A stretch of 64,000 bases of DNA from Splendidivirga corallicola (GTDB taxonomy: Bacteria > Bacteroidota > Bacteroidia > Cytophagales > Cyclobacteriaceae), in NCBI GenBank assembly GCA_030442035.1, contig JAUJEA010000014.1, positions 124,001 to 188,000 on the forward strand, given 5' to 3'. Shown here in pieces: positions 10,224 through 19,236 of the stretch; the first letter of the stretch is position 1; the number at the start of each line of letters is the position of its first letter. The position numbers and the translations under genes are program-made. The notes beneath the pieces were generated by a model. The model searched no databases, was not told the DNA's origin, and saw only the letters and a program-made list of their open reading frames with translations.

Positions 10224-11903
10224 TTAATCATTTTGTATAAGTGATGGTTGCAATACCACCTGTTTTTCAGGTAGGAATTCAACCACTCGATTATGCGTTG
10301 GCGGTATTTCAAAGAATGGTGTAGCTCCATTCAAATGAGTTCCCGGATAACGACGGTCCATGGTTCTGCCATTTCTGAAGACATCAAATTTCCTGTGTCC
10401 TTCAAACGCCAGTTCCAGTCTGCGTTCATCCAATATCACATCCAGGACAGATTGCCCGGAAGGAATATCAGCTACTGAGGCATAAGTCGGAACATCCCTG
10501 TTCATCCGAATCATATTAACATTATCCAATGCTTCCTGATCCATGCCTCTTTTGGCAAGTGCCTCTGCCTTATTTAAATACATTTCCGATAAGCGAGATA
10601 CGATTGGAGACCATAGATGTCCATCATTGTCCTGAAGTGAAGCTTTTGTGATGTACCACTTAGGATGGCCATTTCGTTTTTCCAGATCGAAATCTTTTTC
10701 GACATACTGTTTGCCATTTGTTCCATTAAAAAAATATTTGGTAATACCATCAACTACTTCTGACTCCACCGTATAGGTATTTCCATTATCTTCAAACGTG
10801 GTAATACCACCGGCTTCTGTTGTTTCCCTGAATTGATATACATAACTATCATCAACCCAATAAACTACAGGTATTTGTCCTGGAAGATACTGTGCATCTA
10901 TAAATGCACCCCTGGCATCATTTGGGTTTTTGTTTAGCAGATCCAGGTATGATCTTGAGGCATACATTTCACCCCAACCTACACCCTCGATCTTAGCATA
11001 GAAAGAACCCAAAGTAAACCAATCATCCCACTGCCCGTTAAGGTCGGCATCCTTGTTAAGCGTGATTGCAAATATGGCCTCCGAATTCTGTACGGGATTC
11101 AATGTATTCATAAGACGGAAATCGGTTGCGGACAAAAGTGAATATCTGCCTGAGGCAATAACCTTATCAGCAAATGCTTCGGCGTTCGCATTATCCTCCA
11201 TGTACAGGTAGACCCTTGACAATAGTGCCTGGGCAGCCTCTTTGGTTGCAAAGGACGAAGACTTGTCAATGGTCATAAGAGATTCGGCTTTTAAAAGATC
11301 ACTGATCACCTGATCATATACTTCCTGTACAGTATTTCTGTCAGGACGGTCATCTACATCAGAGGTCAACTTTAAAGGAACTGATAGATTTGATCCTCCC
11401 TGATTGAAAGGTCTTCCAAAGACATTACCCATTTGGAAATAAACAAGTGCCCTCAGGTAGTAATTTTCTCCAAGAAGTTGATCAAATTCAGTAGACTGAC
11501 CTTCTTCCAGTGATTCTATCACCGTGTTAGCTCCTACAATAATTTTGTATGAGTTGTCCCAAAAACGTGCAACCCTCGAGTTTGAGGTAATAGCTTGATA
11601 ATTATAAAGAAAGAATAAATGATCTGTGGTTCCACCGCTAAGTGTTACGTTATCACCGGAATACTCGGAAATTCGGTGTAAATCGTCTGACCAGCCATTG
11701 TACCCGTTTTCTCCATTAATTCCTCCTTTAAGTAGTGCATAGTTTCCAAGCGTAGCTGTTTGCGCTGCCCCTTCACTTTCAAAAAGGCGATCTACTGCTA
11801 TTTCATCGAAAGGATCCTTCTGCAAGTCACATGAGAAGAGCAGTGTTCCGATAATGGGGATTATATATAGTATTCTCATCTGTTTAATTTTTTTAGTCAT
11901 CAT
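10224..11903 (-). CDS. SusD/RagB-family outer-membrane nutrient-binding lipoprotein
   Basis: About 559 residues with a lipoprotein signal (lipobox FSCD) and the SusD fold: an N-terminal region with helix-rich TPR-like repeats (ALVYFQMGNVFGRPFNQGG, the strongly conserved RAL.YF motif) and a C-terminal region with LSEMYLNKAEALAKRG and DERRLELAFEGHRKFDVFRNG, both hallmark RagB/SusD motifs. It sits on the cell surface as the lid of the SusC channel and captures a glycan or peptide before import. I place the start at the ATG at 11903; the upstream TTG at 11906 overlaps the susC stop region and is less likely. It follows susC with almost no gap, so they are co-transcribed. Confidence 0.93.
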   Translation of the reverse strand: MMTKKIKQMRILYIIPIIGTLLFSCDLQKDPFDEIAVDRLFESEGAAQTATLGNYALLKGGINGENGYNGWSDDLHRISEYSGDNVTLSGGTTDHLFFLYNYQAITSNSRVARFWDNSYKIIVGANTVIESLEEGQSTEFDQLLGENYYLRALVYFQMGNVFGRPFNQGGSNLSVPLKLTSDVDDRPDRNTVQEVYDQVISDLLKAESLMTIDKSSSFATKEAAQALLSRVYLYMEDNANAEAFADKVIASGRYSLLSATDFRLMNTLNPVQNSEAIFAITLNKDADLNGQWDDWFTLGSFYAKIEGVGWGEMYASRSYLDLLNKNPNDARGAFIDAQYLPGQIPVVYWVDDSYVYQFRETTEAGGITTFEDNGNTYTVESEVVDGITKYFFNGTNGKQYVEKDFDLEKRNGHPKWYITKASLQDNDGHLWSPIVSRLSEMYLNKAEALAKRGMDQEALDNVNMIRMNRDVPTYASVADIPSGQSVLDVILDERRLELAFEGHRKFDVFRNGRTMDRRYPGTHLNGATPFFEIPPTHNRVVEFLPEKQVVLQPSLIQND

Positions 11904-11906
11904 CAA

Positions 11907-14900
11907 TTAAAAGGAAAAGTTAAGGCCGAAAACGAATCGCTTTGGAACAGGATATTGCAAGCTACTTCTACCAGCAATCTCACCACCACCGTCAACAATT
12001 CTTGCCTCAGGATCCAGCCCGGAATAATCTGTAATGGTTAACAAGTTGTCACCAGAAAAGTAAATTCTGGCTGCACTAAGACCAATTTGATCCAATAGGG
12101 TTTTATTCAGATCATAGGCCAAAGTAACATTCCTCAATCTCATAAAACTTCCATCTTCCAAATACCTGGATGATGGTTTGTTCGAGTTATTGTTACCTCC
12201 ACTGATTGCTCTTGGGTGTGTCGCTATATCCCCTGGATTCTCCCATCTTTTCCATCCGTCGGCAAATATTTGTTGATTGAAAGTGATATAAAAACCATCA
12301 GAATCGAATAATTCTCTAGAACCATTATACACCAATCCTCCATTTGAAAAACTAACATTGGCGCTCAATGAAAGGCCTTTGTACCGTATGTTTGAATTGA
12401 TTCCACCGATGTAATCAGCAGTTGCACTACCAACTGGTTGCAAAGTTGCCTGATTGTAATCACTTGTTTGCGTTATCTCTCCAGTGGTTTCATCCACTCT
12501 TTCCCATAAAGGATTTCCGTTATCGGAATCAACACCAACCCACTTTCTTAAATACCAGGTATTTAGATCTTCTCCTACTTTAAAAATTTTACTGCCTCGG
12601 GGTATTTCTGTTTGTCCATCAAAGAGTTCAGTTATTTCATTTGTGTTGACACCAATATTGAAGCCCAGATCCCAACTAAAGTCAGGTGTTTTAAATACTT
12701 CACCGGAAAGTGCTACCTCGAACCCACTATTTTTCAATCCTCCGACATTTTCCCAGAATCCTTGAAATCCGGTAGTTGAGGGAAGATCAACAAAGTATAG
12801 TAGGTCTGAAGTATTTTTGTGATAATATTCGAATGTGGCAGTGACCCTGTCAAATAATCTTGCATCAACGGCAATATTGGTTTCGAAAGATTTTTCCCAG
12901 GTCAAATCAGGATTGCCAAATTGGCGGAGAACGGCCGCAGGCACAGCATCATATTGCTGACTTACAGAATAGGTCCCCTGGTAAGGATAAAGGGAAGATG
13001 GACGATTACCTACTGATCCATAGCTTACTCTTAATTTGAGTTCATCGATTATGTTACTGTCAAAGAAATTTTCATTGTGTATGTTCCAACCTGCTCCAAG
13101 TGCAAAGAACATCCCGTATCGGTCTTCAGGGCCAAAATTGGAGGCCCCATCTCTTCTAATAGAAGCCTTTCCATAGTAGCGATTCCCAAAGGCGTAATCC
13201 GCAGATAAGAACATGGATTGTAAGGCATATTCATTCTTAAATCCTCCAACATTGGATGGCGTAGAAGTGATATTCAATATGGAACCACCTGGAATAAGGC
13301 CTTCTCCAACAGCTGAGATGTCCTCATATTCATAATCATTAAATTCATATCCTGCCAAAGCTGTTACTGAATGTTCACCAAATGTTTTACTATAACGCAA
13401 CATTTCCGTAAACAATCTTGTTAACCTCCTGGCTTTGAATTCCCTGATGCTCCCTCCTGTAGACTCGCCTCCAGTGGATTGTGGATCCGTATAATCGAAG
13501 CTCTTGGAATGTAACAGAGTGAAATTATTTGTTGAAATAAAGCTTAGATCATCAGTGATTTCAAATTCAAAATCAGCATTAGTACTCATGTTGAAGACAT
13601 TGCTGGTTCCAAAATTCCATTGCAAATCATAAAAATAATTACGACTATCCCGACCAATCCAATCTTGAGAAGTTTGGGCATTAACAGGACTTCCATTTGC
13701 ATCGAAGGGAAGATCCCAGGGAAGGTTAAGGTATAGTTCATAGCGAGGATGTTCTGCTCTGTGTCTATCATCAAAGCTGAAGGCTATCTTGGGTTTCAGG
13801 ATAAGACGTTTGCTCGCATTGTAATCCAAATTCATCCTAAAAGAAAGTCGTTCAAAATCCGAGCCTTTTATCGTTCCAGTTTCATTGTAATATCCTCCTG
13901 TCATATAGGCATTGAGTTTTTCCGTTCCGGTTGAATAAGAAGCTGTATAATCCTGTACAACACCTGTTTGTGTTCCTCCCTCGATCCAATCATAATCTCT
14001 ATTCAAAAGATCTGAGGTAAACCAAGGTTGAGTGGTTCCTAATTGAGTATGATAATCATAAAATTGCTGTGAATTCATGACACGGAAGTTTCCGTCGTTG
14101 AATTTATTAAAGCCAACTTTGGAGGTAAAACTCAATTTACTTACTCCGGATTCACCTCTTTTTGTGGTGACAATAATCACTCCGTTTGCACCACGAGAAC
14201 CATATAGTGAAGTAGCCGAAGCATCCTTCAATATTGATACAGATTCAATATCATTAGGATTAACAACCGGTGTTGTATGCTGAATGACGCCATCAACTAC
14301 CCATAGAGGGACAATACTACCATTTAAAGAAGCCATTCCTCTTATTAGTATATCAGGGACTGCTCCGGGCCTACCGCTTGATGCAGAAACCTGAACACCA
14401 GCTGCTTTACCCTGGATCATTGATGATACATCTGGCACGGTAACGCCCTTTAATTCTTCAGACTTGATATTGGCTACCGAAGCCGTAATAGCGCTTCTTT
14501 TTTGCTCACCATAGGCTACTACCACTATTTCTTCCAACAAACTAACATCAGGAAGTAATTGAACATTAATAATGGACTGCTCACCAACCTCAACCTCTTC
14601 TGTCAGATACCCTATATAGGAGAAAACCAAAATTGACTCCCTATCAGGTACGTTCATAGTATAATTTCCTTCGCTATCTGTAACAACTCCTGCCGAACTT
14701 CCTTTTATTAGTACATTAACACCTGGTAAACCCTGACCATTTTCATCGGTTACCTGGCCTTTTACAGGAACATCAAATACAAAATCTTCTACTACCTCCC
14801 TTTTTTTGTTTCTGTGGGCCATGTCATTGACGAAGATGTTGGAGTTTACTCTTTTGAATTTCAGAGCTGTTTCCTTGGAAATTAACTTTAAGAGAGCGCT

Positions 14901-15176
14901 AAGTGTACCATTCTCAAAAGAAACAGACAATTGGGGTTTATCTTTCAATATGCTCCTTCTGTAGTAGAAAGAGAAGCCTGTCTTTTCTTCAATTTCAGCA
15001 AATGTTTGTTGAATACTGGCCTCATTGAGCTGAAGTGAAATAGAAACATCTTCCAGACTCTTTTGTGCATTGCTTGGTTCTGCCAAAAGCATTCCTGCCA
15101 GTAAGCATTGAATGACTAATCCGTAAAGATTGTATTTAGACATAACAAAAATTTGTTGTAGAATTTTATACTTCAT
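11907..15176 (-). CDS. SusC/RagA-family TonB-linked outer-membrane transporter with STN signalling domain
   Basis: 1089 residues. A signal sequence ends near EPSNAQ; residues about 45-115 form an STN domain (SISLQLNEASIQQTFAEIEE...FSFYYRRS), then a carboxypeptidase-regulatory-like domain (VKGQVTDENGQGLPGVNVLI, about 139-215), the TonB plug with the SusC signature (IQGKAAGVQV, SILKDASATSLYGSRGANGV), and a beta-barrel that ends in an aromatic residue (FGLNFSF). It imports a substrate captured by SusD with TonB energy. The STN domain is known to pass a substrate signal to a FecR-type anti-sigma factor; such a gene and its ECF sigma factor lie immediately upstream, which fits. A hairpin at 15286-15310 separates it from fecR. 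Confidence 0.95.
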   Translation of the reverse strand: MKYKILQQIFVMSKYNLYGLVIQCLLAGMLLAEPSNAQKSLEDVSISLQLNEASIQQTFAEIEEKTGFSFYYRRSILKDKPQLSVSFENGTLSALLKLISKETALKFKRVNSNIFVNDMAHRNKKREVVEDFVFDVPVKGQVTDENGQGLPGVNVLIKGSSAGVVTDSEGNYTMNVPDRESILVFSYIGYLTEEVEVGEQSIINVQLLPDVSLLEEIVVVAYGEQKRSAITASVANIKSEELKGVTVPDVSSMIQGKAAGVQVSASSGRPGAVPDILIRGMASLNGSIVPLWVVDGVIQHTTPVVNPNDIESVSILKDASATSLYGSRGANGVIIVTTKRGESGVSKLSFTSKVGFNKFNDGNFRVMNSQQFYDYHTQLGTTQPWFTSDLLNRDYDWIEGGTQTGVVQDYTASYSTGTEKLNAYMTGGYYNETGTIKGSDFERLSFRMNLDYNASKRLILKPKIAFSFDDRHRAEHPRYELYLNLPWDLPFDANGSPVNAQTSQDWIGRDSRNYFYDLQWNFGTSNVFNMSTNADFEFEITDDLSFISTNNFTLLHSKSFDYTDPQSTGGESTGGSIREFKARRLTRLFTEMLRYSKTFGEHSVTALAGYEFNDYEYEDISAVGEGLIPGGSILNITSTPSNVGGFKNEYALQSMFLSADYAFGNRYYGKASIRRDGASNFGPEDRYGMFFALGAGWNIHNENFFDSNIIDELKLRVSYGSVGNRPSSLYPYQGTYSVSQQYDAVPAAVLRQFGNPDLTWEKSFETNIAVDARLFDRVTATFEYYHKNTSDLLYFVDLPSTTGFQGFWENVGGLKNSGFEVALSGEVFKTPDFSWDLGFNIGVNTNEITELFDGQTEIPRGSKIFKVGEDLNTWYLRKWVGVDSDNGNPLWERVDETTGEITQTSDYNQATLQPVGSATADYIGGINSNIRYKGLSLSANVSFSNGGLVYNGSRELFDSDGFYITFNQQIFADGWKRWENPGDIATHPRAISGGNNNSNKPSSRYLEDGSFMRLRNVTLAYDLNKTLLDQIGLSAARIYFSGDNLLTITDYSGLDPEARIVDGGGEIAGRSSLQYPVPKRFVFGLNFSF

Positions 15177-15285
15177 AATTTTATATGTTTTTGGTTATAC
15201 AGATTTGTTAATCAGAAATTTACATCTATGCGTCATCACTAATGGCTATTCCCCAATATTCATGTAGTTGCGACGTATAGAACTT

Positions 15286-15310
15286 AAAGCCGGTGTCTGA
15301 CACTGGCTTT
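15286..15310. terminator. Hairpin between fecR and susC
   Basis: The sequence AAAGCCGGTGTC-TG-ACACTGGCTTT forms a near-perfect stem with a tight loop. It lies between the fecR stop and the susC start on the minus strand. The T-run is short, so it may be a weak terminator or attenuator that uncouples the sigma/anti-sigma genes from the transporter genes. Confidence 0.6.
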
Positions 15311-15351
15311 ATTTGTTAACTTGTATTATAGTGCTTCATTTTTTCACAGTT

Positions 15352-16395
15352 TTATTTAATAATGATTTGCTTGCCATCTATTTCGTAATCAAAATCGAAG
15401 GAAAAACTGAGCCCCTGTAGTATATATTCCAATGATTTGTTCTGAAAACGTCCTGTAAAATCTTTCTCGGTAATTATTTCGCGCCGAACGTCGAAGGTTA
15501 CTCCAAACCATTTTTCAAGCTTCTTTACGATTTCCTGAAAATTGGCATCTTTTAAATGGATCACACCATCTTTCCAGTCCAGTATTTCCTTATAGTCAAA
15601 TATGGTTTTCCTGGTGATGTGCTTATCTTTATCATAAATAGCCATCTCTCTCGGCTCCAGATAAAGTTGACCATTCCCGGCATCCAGGGTATTTTCAACC
15701 ATTACTTCACCGGTTAACACAGCTACACTGATATCCTTATTATCAGCATAGGCCGAAACATTGAATGAGGTGCCGAGTACCGATACGGTAATATTTGATG
15801 TCCTCACTATAAAAGGGCGATCTGAATTTTTTTGTACCTCGAAGAAGGCCTCTCCCTCAAGGTAGACTTCTCTTGTTTCCGGGGAGAATTTTTTGGGATA
15901 CTTCAAAGAGCTGCTGGCATTTAACTTTACTTTACTTCCATCTGCCAATTGAATGGTTGTTTTTTGCCCCATCGGACTTATGCTTTCCGTGTAAGCGATT
16001 GGATGGGTTGCACCCTTTTGCGTGGAGACTGAACGAAAGTAAAGAATGGAAGCAAGTGCTCCTGCAACAAGGGTGATCATTGCGGCAGAGTAGTACCATT
16101 TCAGTTTAGATGATTTTGGAGCCACACTATACACCCCTCCTGCAGGAACTACCTTACTTTCAAGTTTTCTCCATAGCCTGGCTTTCGTTTCTTCGGGCAT
16201 AGGGTCGGATTTAAATTCGATCCCTAAAAGGATCTTTCTTGCCTTGGAAACCATTGGAGGTCTCGTAGCATCTGCCTTCATCCAGTTTTCCCAAAACTCG
16301 TCGCAGCTGGCATCACTATCGATGATCCATTTATGGAAATAATTATCATTTAACAGATCCTCTAGTGAATAATTCAAATTTTTCTTTCGGCTCAT
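15352..16395 (-). CDS. FecR-family anti-sigma factor
   Basis: 347 residues. A cytoplasmic N-terminal part (about 1-105) is followed by one transmembrane helix (about 107-125, WYYSAAMITLVAGALASILYF), then the periplasmic FecR domain (YTESISPMGQKTTIQLADGS, then LKYPKKF...REVYLEGEAFFEV, VLGTSFNVSAY) and a DUF4974-like C-terminal region (DWKDGVIHLKDANFQEIVKKLE, LEYILQGLSFSFDFDYEI). It holds the ECF sigma factor inactive until the STN domain of SusC signals substrate. It lies 223 bp downstream of the sigma gene on the same strand, as is usual in Bacteroidota. Confidence 0.93.
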   Translation of the reverse strand: MSRKKNLNYSLEDLLNDNYFHKWIIDSDASCDEFWENWMKADATRPPMVSKARKILLGIEFKSDPMPEETKARLWRKLESKVVPAGGVYSVAPKSSKLKWYYSAAMITLVAGALASILYFRSVSTQKGATHPIAYTESISPMGQKTTIQLADGSKVKLNASSSLKYPKKFSPETREVYLEGEAFFEVQKNSDRPFIVRTSNITVSVLGTSFNVSAYADNKDISVAVLTGEVMVENTLDAGNGQLYLEPREMAIYDKDKHITRKTIFDYKEILDWKDGVIHLKDANFQEIVKKLEKWFGVTFDVRREIITEKDFTGRFQNKSLEYILQGLSFSFDFDYEIDGKQIIIK

Positions 16396-16618
16396 ACAAA
16401 TAAAATCCGATTAATAGATTTTCACATTTCTACTGATAAGAGTAAAAAATCTGAAAATCTACTCTTGTCAATTAAAAAAAAAAATCAAATTTTTTGCTCT
16501 TCGAAAGAAATACCGGCAGATCAATCTCAAAAGTTGAGGCAAAAACCAGGGCGAATATATTGGAGTTGAAATGCTTTGGAATTGAGCCTAAGTGAATTTG
16601 GATTATAGGGAGACTATG

Positions 16619-17260
16619 CTAAAATAAGGTCATTGCACCCAGTAGTATGGAAAAAGTTGTGAACTTATTTTTTAACATAAGTAGTGCCTTGTGCAACAGA
16701 TTATATACTGATTGTGGATTGATTGCCATAATTTCCGCAATGTCCTGGCAGGACAGATGATTATAAAATCTCAAATAAAGTGCCTCCTTTTGTCTCTGAG
16801 GAAGTTCATTGAGCGCATCCTTTAAAGCACTGAGATTATTGTCTTCTTTTTCCATCAATTCTGATAAATTATCAGTAAGATCCATCTCAAATTTTTGGTG
16901 GGAGGCAATCTTTTCGTATTTGCTTAATTTTTTTTCTGCACTGATAATTTTTCGCCGAAAGCTAATGATCAAATATGCTTTTAAGTTTCTGATATTGGCT
17001 GAGGAGGCTTTTCTGGACCAAAGTTCAATAAACAGATCGTGTAAACAATCTTCTATAAGCTGGTTGTCTTTTGTAATTTTCTTGCCATAATCATAGAGCA
17101 AGTCGGCATATTTATTATAGATGTACTTAAAGGCTATGGAACTGCCTTTGAGCAGTGCTTGCCATATTTCTTCATCACTATGGGAATCAAAATCAGATGA
17201 TTTATAGCTAAGAAATAAATGCGCATCTTTTCTAAGCTTATCCTCTGCTTGATTTTTCAT
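16619..17260 (-). CDS. RNA polymerase ECF-type sigma-70 factor
   Basis: 213 residues with region 2 (FKYIYNKYADLLYDYGKKIT, DCLHDLFIELWSRK) and region 4 (LNELPQRQKEALYLRFYNHL, CQDIAEIMAINPQSVYNLLH) and nothing between them beyond a short linker, the plan of the Bacteroidota ECF group that works with FecR. Expected to transcribe the susC-susD genes, and possibly itself, when released by the neighbouring FecR protein. The C-terminus is slightly longer and hydrophobic (FTTFSILLGAMTLF), which is common in this group. Confidence 0.93.
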   Translation of the reverse strand: MKNQAEDKLRKDAHLFLSYKSSDFDSHSDEEIWQALLKGSSIAFKYIYNKYADLLYDYGKKITKDNQLIEDCLHDLFIELWSRKASSANIRNLKAYLIISFRRKIISAEKKLSKYEKIASHQKFEMDLTDNLSELMEKEDNNLSALKDALNELPQRQKEALYLRFYNHLSCQDIAEIMAINPQSVYNLLHKALLMLKNKFTTFSILLGAMTLF

Positions 17261-17534
17261 AGTTTAGAAGTTTAGGATTTTGTGAAGTAACGATTTGGTG
17301 TTCGTTGCTCCACCATCAATCAATGACTATTGCACGGTGTATTGATGTTTTATTTTCTACAGTTAAAGCATCTGCCAGGTTAAATGTTTACTCACTAACC
17401 TGGTCCCTGAAGGGATGATTCTTCAATAGATATGACAAGATATTTACCATCTTCCTTGATTAAATGGATTCAATATCCCCCAATTTGTACCAGGAATTAT
17501 TCCGATCACTCCTGCTTTGTTCAACTTAGGTAAC

Positions 17535-17578
17535 TTGGGAAGGCAGTCAGCCGGGCTACTAGCTGACTGCACCCAAGG
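17535..17578 (-). terminator. Long hairpin downstream of the GH109-like gene
   Basis: Stem CTTGGG...GCAGTCAGC pairs with GCTGACTGC...CCCAAG around a 10-base loop. It lies about 95 bp beyond the stop of the 17673-19031 gene on the minus strand, inside a 412-bp non-coding gap that also holds the ECF sigma promoter region. There is no clear T-run, so it may be a structured 3' end rather than a classical terminator. I see nothing else in this gap. Confidence 0.5.
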
Positions 17579-17672
17579 AAAAAGTACTACATTAGCTTAT
17601 ACGTGTTATTTGGGGAGATGAGAAATTCATCGATTTACTTTTGCTGAATCGCTCGTCTCAAATCTTTTGTCA

Positions 17673-19031
17673 TTAATATTCATCATTAAGCGCAAAAATC
17701 GGCTTATTGGTCATCCATCTGCCTCTGGTGAAATCAGGGAATTCCACTGAGTCACTACCGTCAGCAATCGATTTCTCCGATAAAGGCGTAATAGCACTCC
17801 AGGCCGCTGCATCATAGGCATCTTGTGGAGTTGGGGCTTTTCGTTTAATTGATTCAACAAAGGCGTGAATTACAAACCAGTCCATCCCACCATGACCGGC
17901 ACCCGTTGCTTTGTGTCCATGCGTTTTCCAGAGAGGATGCATATATTCCTCGAAGTATTTTTTAGTTGGCTCCCATCTGTGCGCAGGACTCGTACCTTCT
18001 ATGTGCAGTGATTGATTGACATCCATCCAAATTCCTTTGGTCCCTTGTACTCTAAAGCCCAATGAATATGGACGTGGCAAATTGGTATCATGCGAAACTA
18101 TAATGGATTCATCGTTAGCTGTTTTGATAACAGTGGTAATAACATCTCCAAGCTTGAATTTTACCTTGGCGTTTGGATGATCCTCCCCACCATGCTCTAC
18201 AATGTAATTATGTAATCCTCTACTTTTTGAAGCAGTTGAAGTCAATGATACAAAACGGTTGCCACGATTAATATTGGTGTATTGCGCTACAGGACCTACT
18301 CCATGTGTCGGATAAAGATCCCCATTGCGATTTACTGAATGGGCAGTTCTCCACCTGGCCTCTGAAAAGCCCTTTTCACCGAATTCAACTCCTTTACCAT
18401 AAGCAGTTTTGCCATCATTGAATTTAACATGCCTCAGATCATGCTGATAACCACATTCAAGATGTACCATTTCTCCGAACATGCCTTTTCTCACCATGTT
18501 CAACACCGCCATTACATCAGGTCTATAGCAGACATTTTCCAGGATCATACACGGAACACCTGTCGCTTCATAGGTGTTAACCAGATCCCAACACTCCTGG
18601 ATCGTGTTAGCAGCAGAAACCTCAACCCCGGCATACTTCCCTGCTCTCATTGCCGCTACAGCCATTCTTGTATGCCAGAGCCAGGGTGTTGAAATAATGA
18701 CGCCATCTATGTCATCTCGTTCCAGCAGATTCTTGAAATCCAACTCATCTTTACCATATACAGCAGGTTCCTTTTTACCTGCTTTTTTAAACATGGCTTT
18801 AGTTTTATTTATGGCGTCAGGGTCTATGTCGCATATTGCTTTAATTTCTACATCGTCACGCTTGAGTGCAAGACCTACATGGTTTCGTCCTCTCAAACCG
18901 GTTCCAATAAAACCTAACCTGGCCTTTCTATCATCCTTTCCTAATAAAATATTAGGTGACATCACAGAGGTTGCTACACCGAAAGCTGCGGTTTTCTTTA
19001 CAAAATTTCTTCTTGTCACGTCGTTTTTCAT
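17673..19031 (-). CDS. Gfo/Idh/MocA-fold protein resembling GH109 (NAD-dependent alpha-N-acetylgalactosaminidase)
   Basis: 452 residues. A twin-arginine-type signal (TRRNFVKKTAAFGVATSV) directs a folded, cofactor-bearing protein across the membrane. The Rossmann nucleotide-binding motif GFIGTGLRGRNH is at about residues 40-51 and STPWLWHTRMAV follows at about 115. Beyond this the sequence has features I associate with glycoside hydrolase family 109 rather than plain dehydrogenases: ENVCYRPDVMAVLNMVRKG, WRTAHSVNRNGDLYPTHGVG, and the G-H-G-G-M-D-W segment near residue 385. GH109 enzymes remove alpha-linked GalNAc by an NAD-dependent oxidation-elimination route. Placement between the sigma/FecR/SusCD genes and the hybrid sensor suggests it handles a sugar released from the imported glycan. 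Assignment to GH109 rather than another MocA-fold enzyme is from motif memory only. Confidence 0.78.
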   Translation of the reverse strand: MKNDVTRRNFVKKTAAFGVATSVMSPNILLGKDDRKARLGFIGTGLRGRNHVGLALKRDDVEIKAICDIDPDAINKTKAMFKKAGKKEPAVYGKDELDFKNLLERDDIDGVIISTPWLWHTRMAVAAMRAGKYAGVEVSAANTIQECWDLVNTYEATGVPCMILENVCYRPDVMAVLNMVRKGMFGEMVHLECGYQHDLRHVKFNDGKTAYGKGVEFGEKGFSEARWRTAHSVNRNGDLYPTHGVGPVAQYTNINRGNRFVSLTSTASKSRGLHNYIVEHGGEDHPNAKVKFKLGDVITTVIKTANDESIIVSHDTNLPRPYSLGFRVQGTKGIWMDVNQSLHIEGTSPAHRWEPTKKYFEEYMHPLWKTHGHKATGAGHGGMDWFVIHAFVESIKRKAPTPQDAYDAAAWSAITPLSEKSIADGSDSVEFPDFTRGRWMTNKPIFALNDEY

Positions 19032-19236
19032 AACTATCTACTAGTTTCAAATTGATCAATAGACCGAGAAAGATTTCTGAGATCATTGGATTAAGTTGCT
19101 AATTTGACACTAATAGGGAAAAATGGATGGGTAATAATCCTGCAAATACGGGGTAAAAATTCGTCCTGCTGGAAATTTTCCGGGAGAGTGTGAGTCAACT
19201 GAAAGTTATAAGGTGTACGAGGGGTTGGCAGTGTTC

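Noticed and set aside
18574-19044. Long plus-strand frame opposite the GH109-like gene
   Set aside because: It is a shadow of the strongly conserved minus-strand gene, with no family features. The same holds for long opposite-strand frames within nosZ, nosL, ccoP and ccoNO.
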